Source: an uncultured Gammaproteobacteria bacterium (GTDB lineage: Bacteria; Pseudomonadota; Gammaproteobacteria; Halothiobacillales; Halothiobacillaceae). Taken from it: a stretch of 5,029 nucleotides of DNA. The notes beneath the pieces were generated by a model. The model saw nothing but the letters and a program-made list of their open reading frames with translations, did not search any database and was not told the origin of the DNA. Positions 4,984 to 5,029 of the stretch are shown here, one piece after another. Numbering within the stretch: position 1 is the first letter of the stretch; each line of letters starts with the position of its first letter. Location: the NCBI GenBank assembly GCA_938004235.1, contig CALKWL010000390.1:1-5029 (forward strand), written 5' to 3'. The position numbers and the translations under genes were made by a program.

Positions 4984-5029
4984 AGATCGGAAGAGCGTCG
5001 TGTAGGGAAAGAGTGTAGATCTCGGTGGT
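4984..5029. other. Illumina TruSeq adapter sequence (assembly artefact)
   Basis: These 46 bases begin AGATCGGAAGAGCGTCGTGT and continue to the end of the window as the reverse complement of the Illumina universal (P5-side) adapter, without a mismatch that I can see. This is unremoved read-through adapter, so the biological sequence ends at 4983. On the minus strand the adapter is open in the helicase frame and would add the false residues HSFPTRRSSDL just before the real HQPHE. Confidence 0.98.

Overview
The window looks like the early replication and recombination module of a tailed, dsDNA bacteriophage or prophage. Every gene lies on the minus strand, so transcription runs from right to left. 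The gene content (replication initiator, DnaC-type helicase loader, NinB, two DNA methyltransferases, a SNF2-type helicase and small HTH/unknown proteins) is typical of lambdoid or siphovirus-like phages of Proteobacteria. GC content is moderate (mid-50s per cent by eye). The host assignment (gamma- or betaproteobacterium) is inferred from gene style, not proven.

Order in the direction of transcription: (1) a 5'-truncated SNF2-family helicase (4983-3804); (2) a beta-class DNA methyltransferase with an SPPY catalytic motif (3807-2875); (3) an 87-residue HTH protein (2878-2615); (4) a lambda O-like replication initiator (2615-1773) carrying clusters of CGTTAC/GTAACG repeats and a purine/pyrimidine-skewed tract, which together resemble an origin inside the initiator gene; (5) a DnaC-like AAA+ helicase loader with an N-terminal zinc-binding motif (1770-1006); (6) a 63-residue small phage protein (1016-825); (7) a second beta-class methyltransferase with a DPPY motif (828-145); (8) the N-terminal 49 codons of a NinB-like recombination protein (148-1), cut by the window edge.

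The genes form one tightly packed, probably translationally coupled transcription unit. Six of the seven junctions are overlaps (ATGA, ATGA, TGATG, 11 nt, ATGA, GTGA) and one is a 2-nt gap. No stretch over 300 bases lacks a gene, and I see no promoter or terminator. The likely division of labour is: the initiator binds the origin and recruits the loader, which loads host DnaB; NinB assists recombination; the two methyltransferases, with different catalytic motifs and no visible restriction nuclease, modify phage DNA; the helicase is coupled to the SPPY methyltransferase and may act with it.

The last 46 bases (4984-5029) are not biological. They are the reverse complement of the Illumina TruSeq universal (P5-side) adapter, so the real sequence ends at 4983 and the helicase is cut there, losing its Walker A region.
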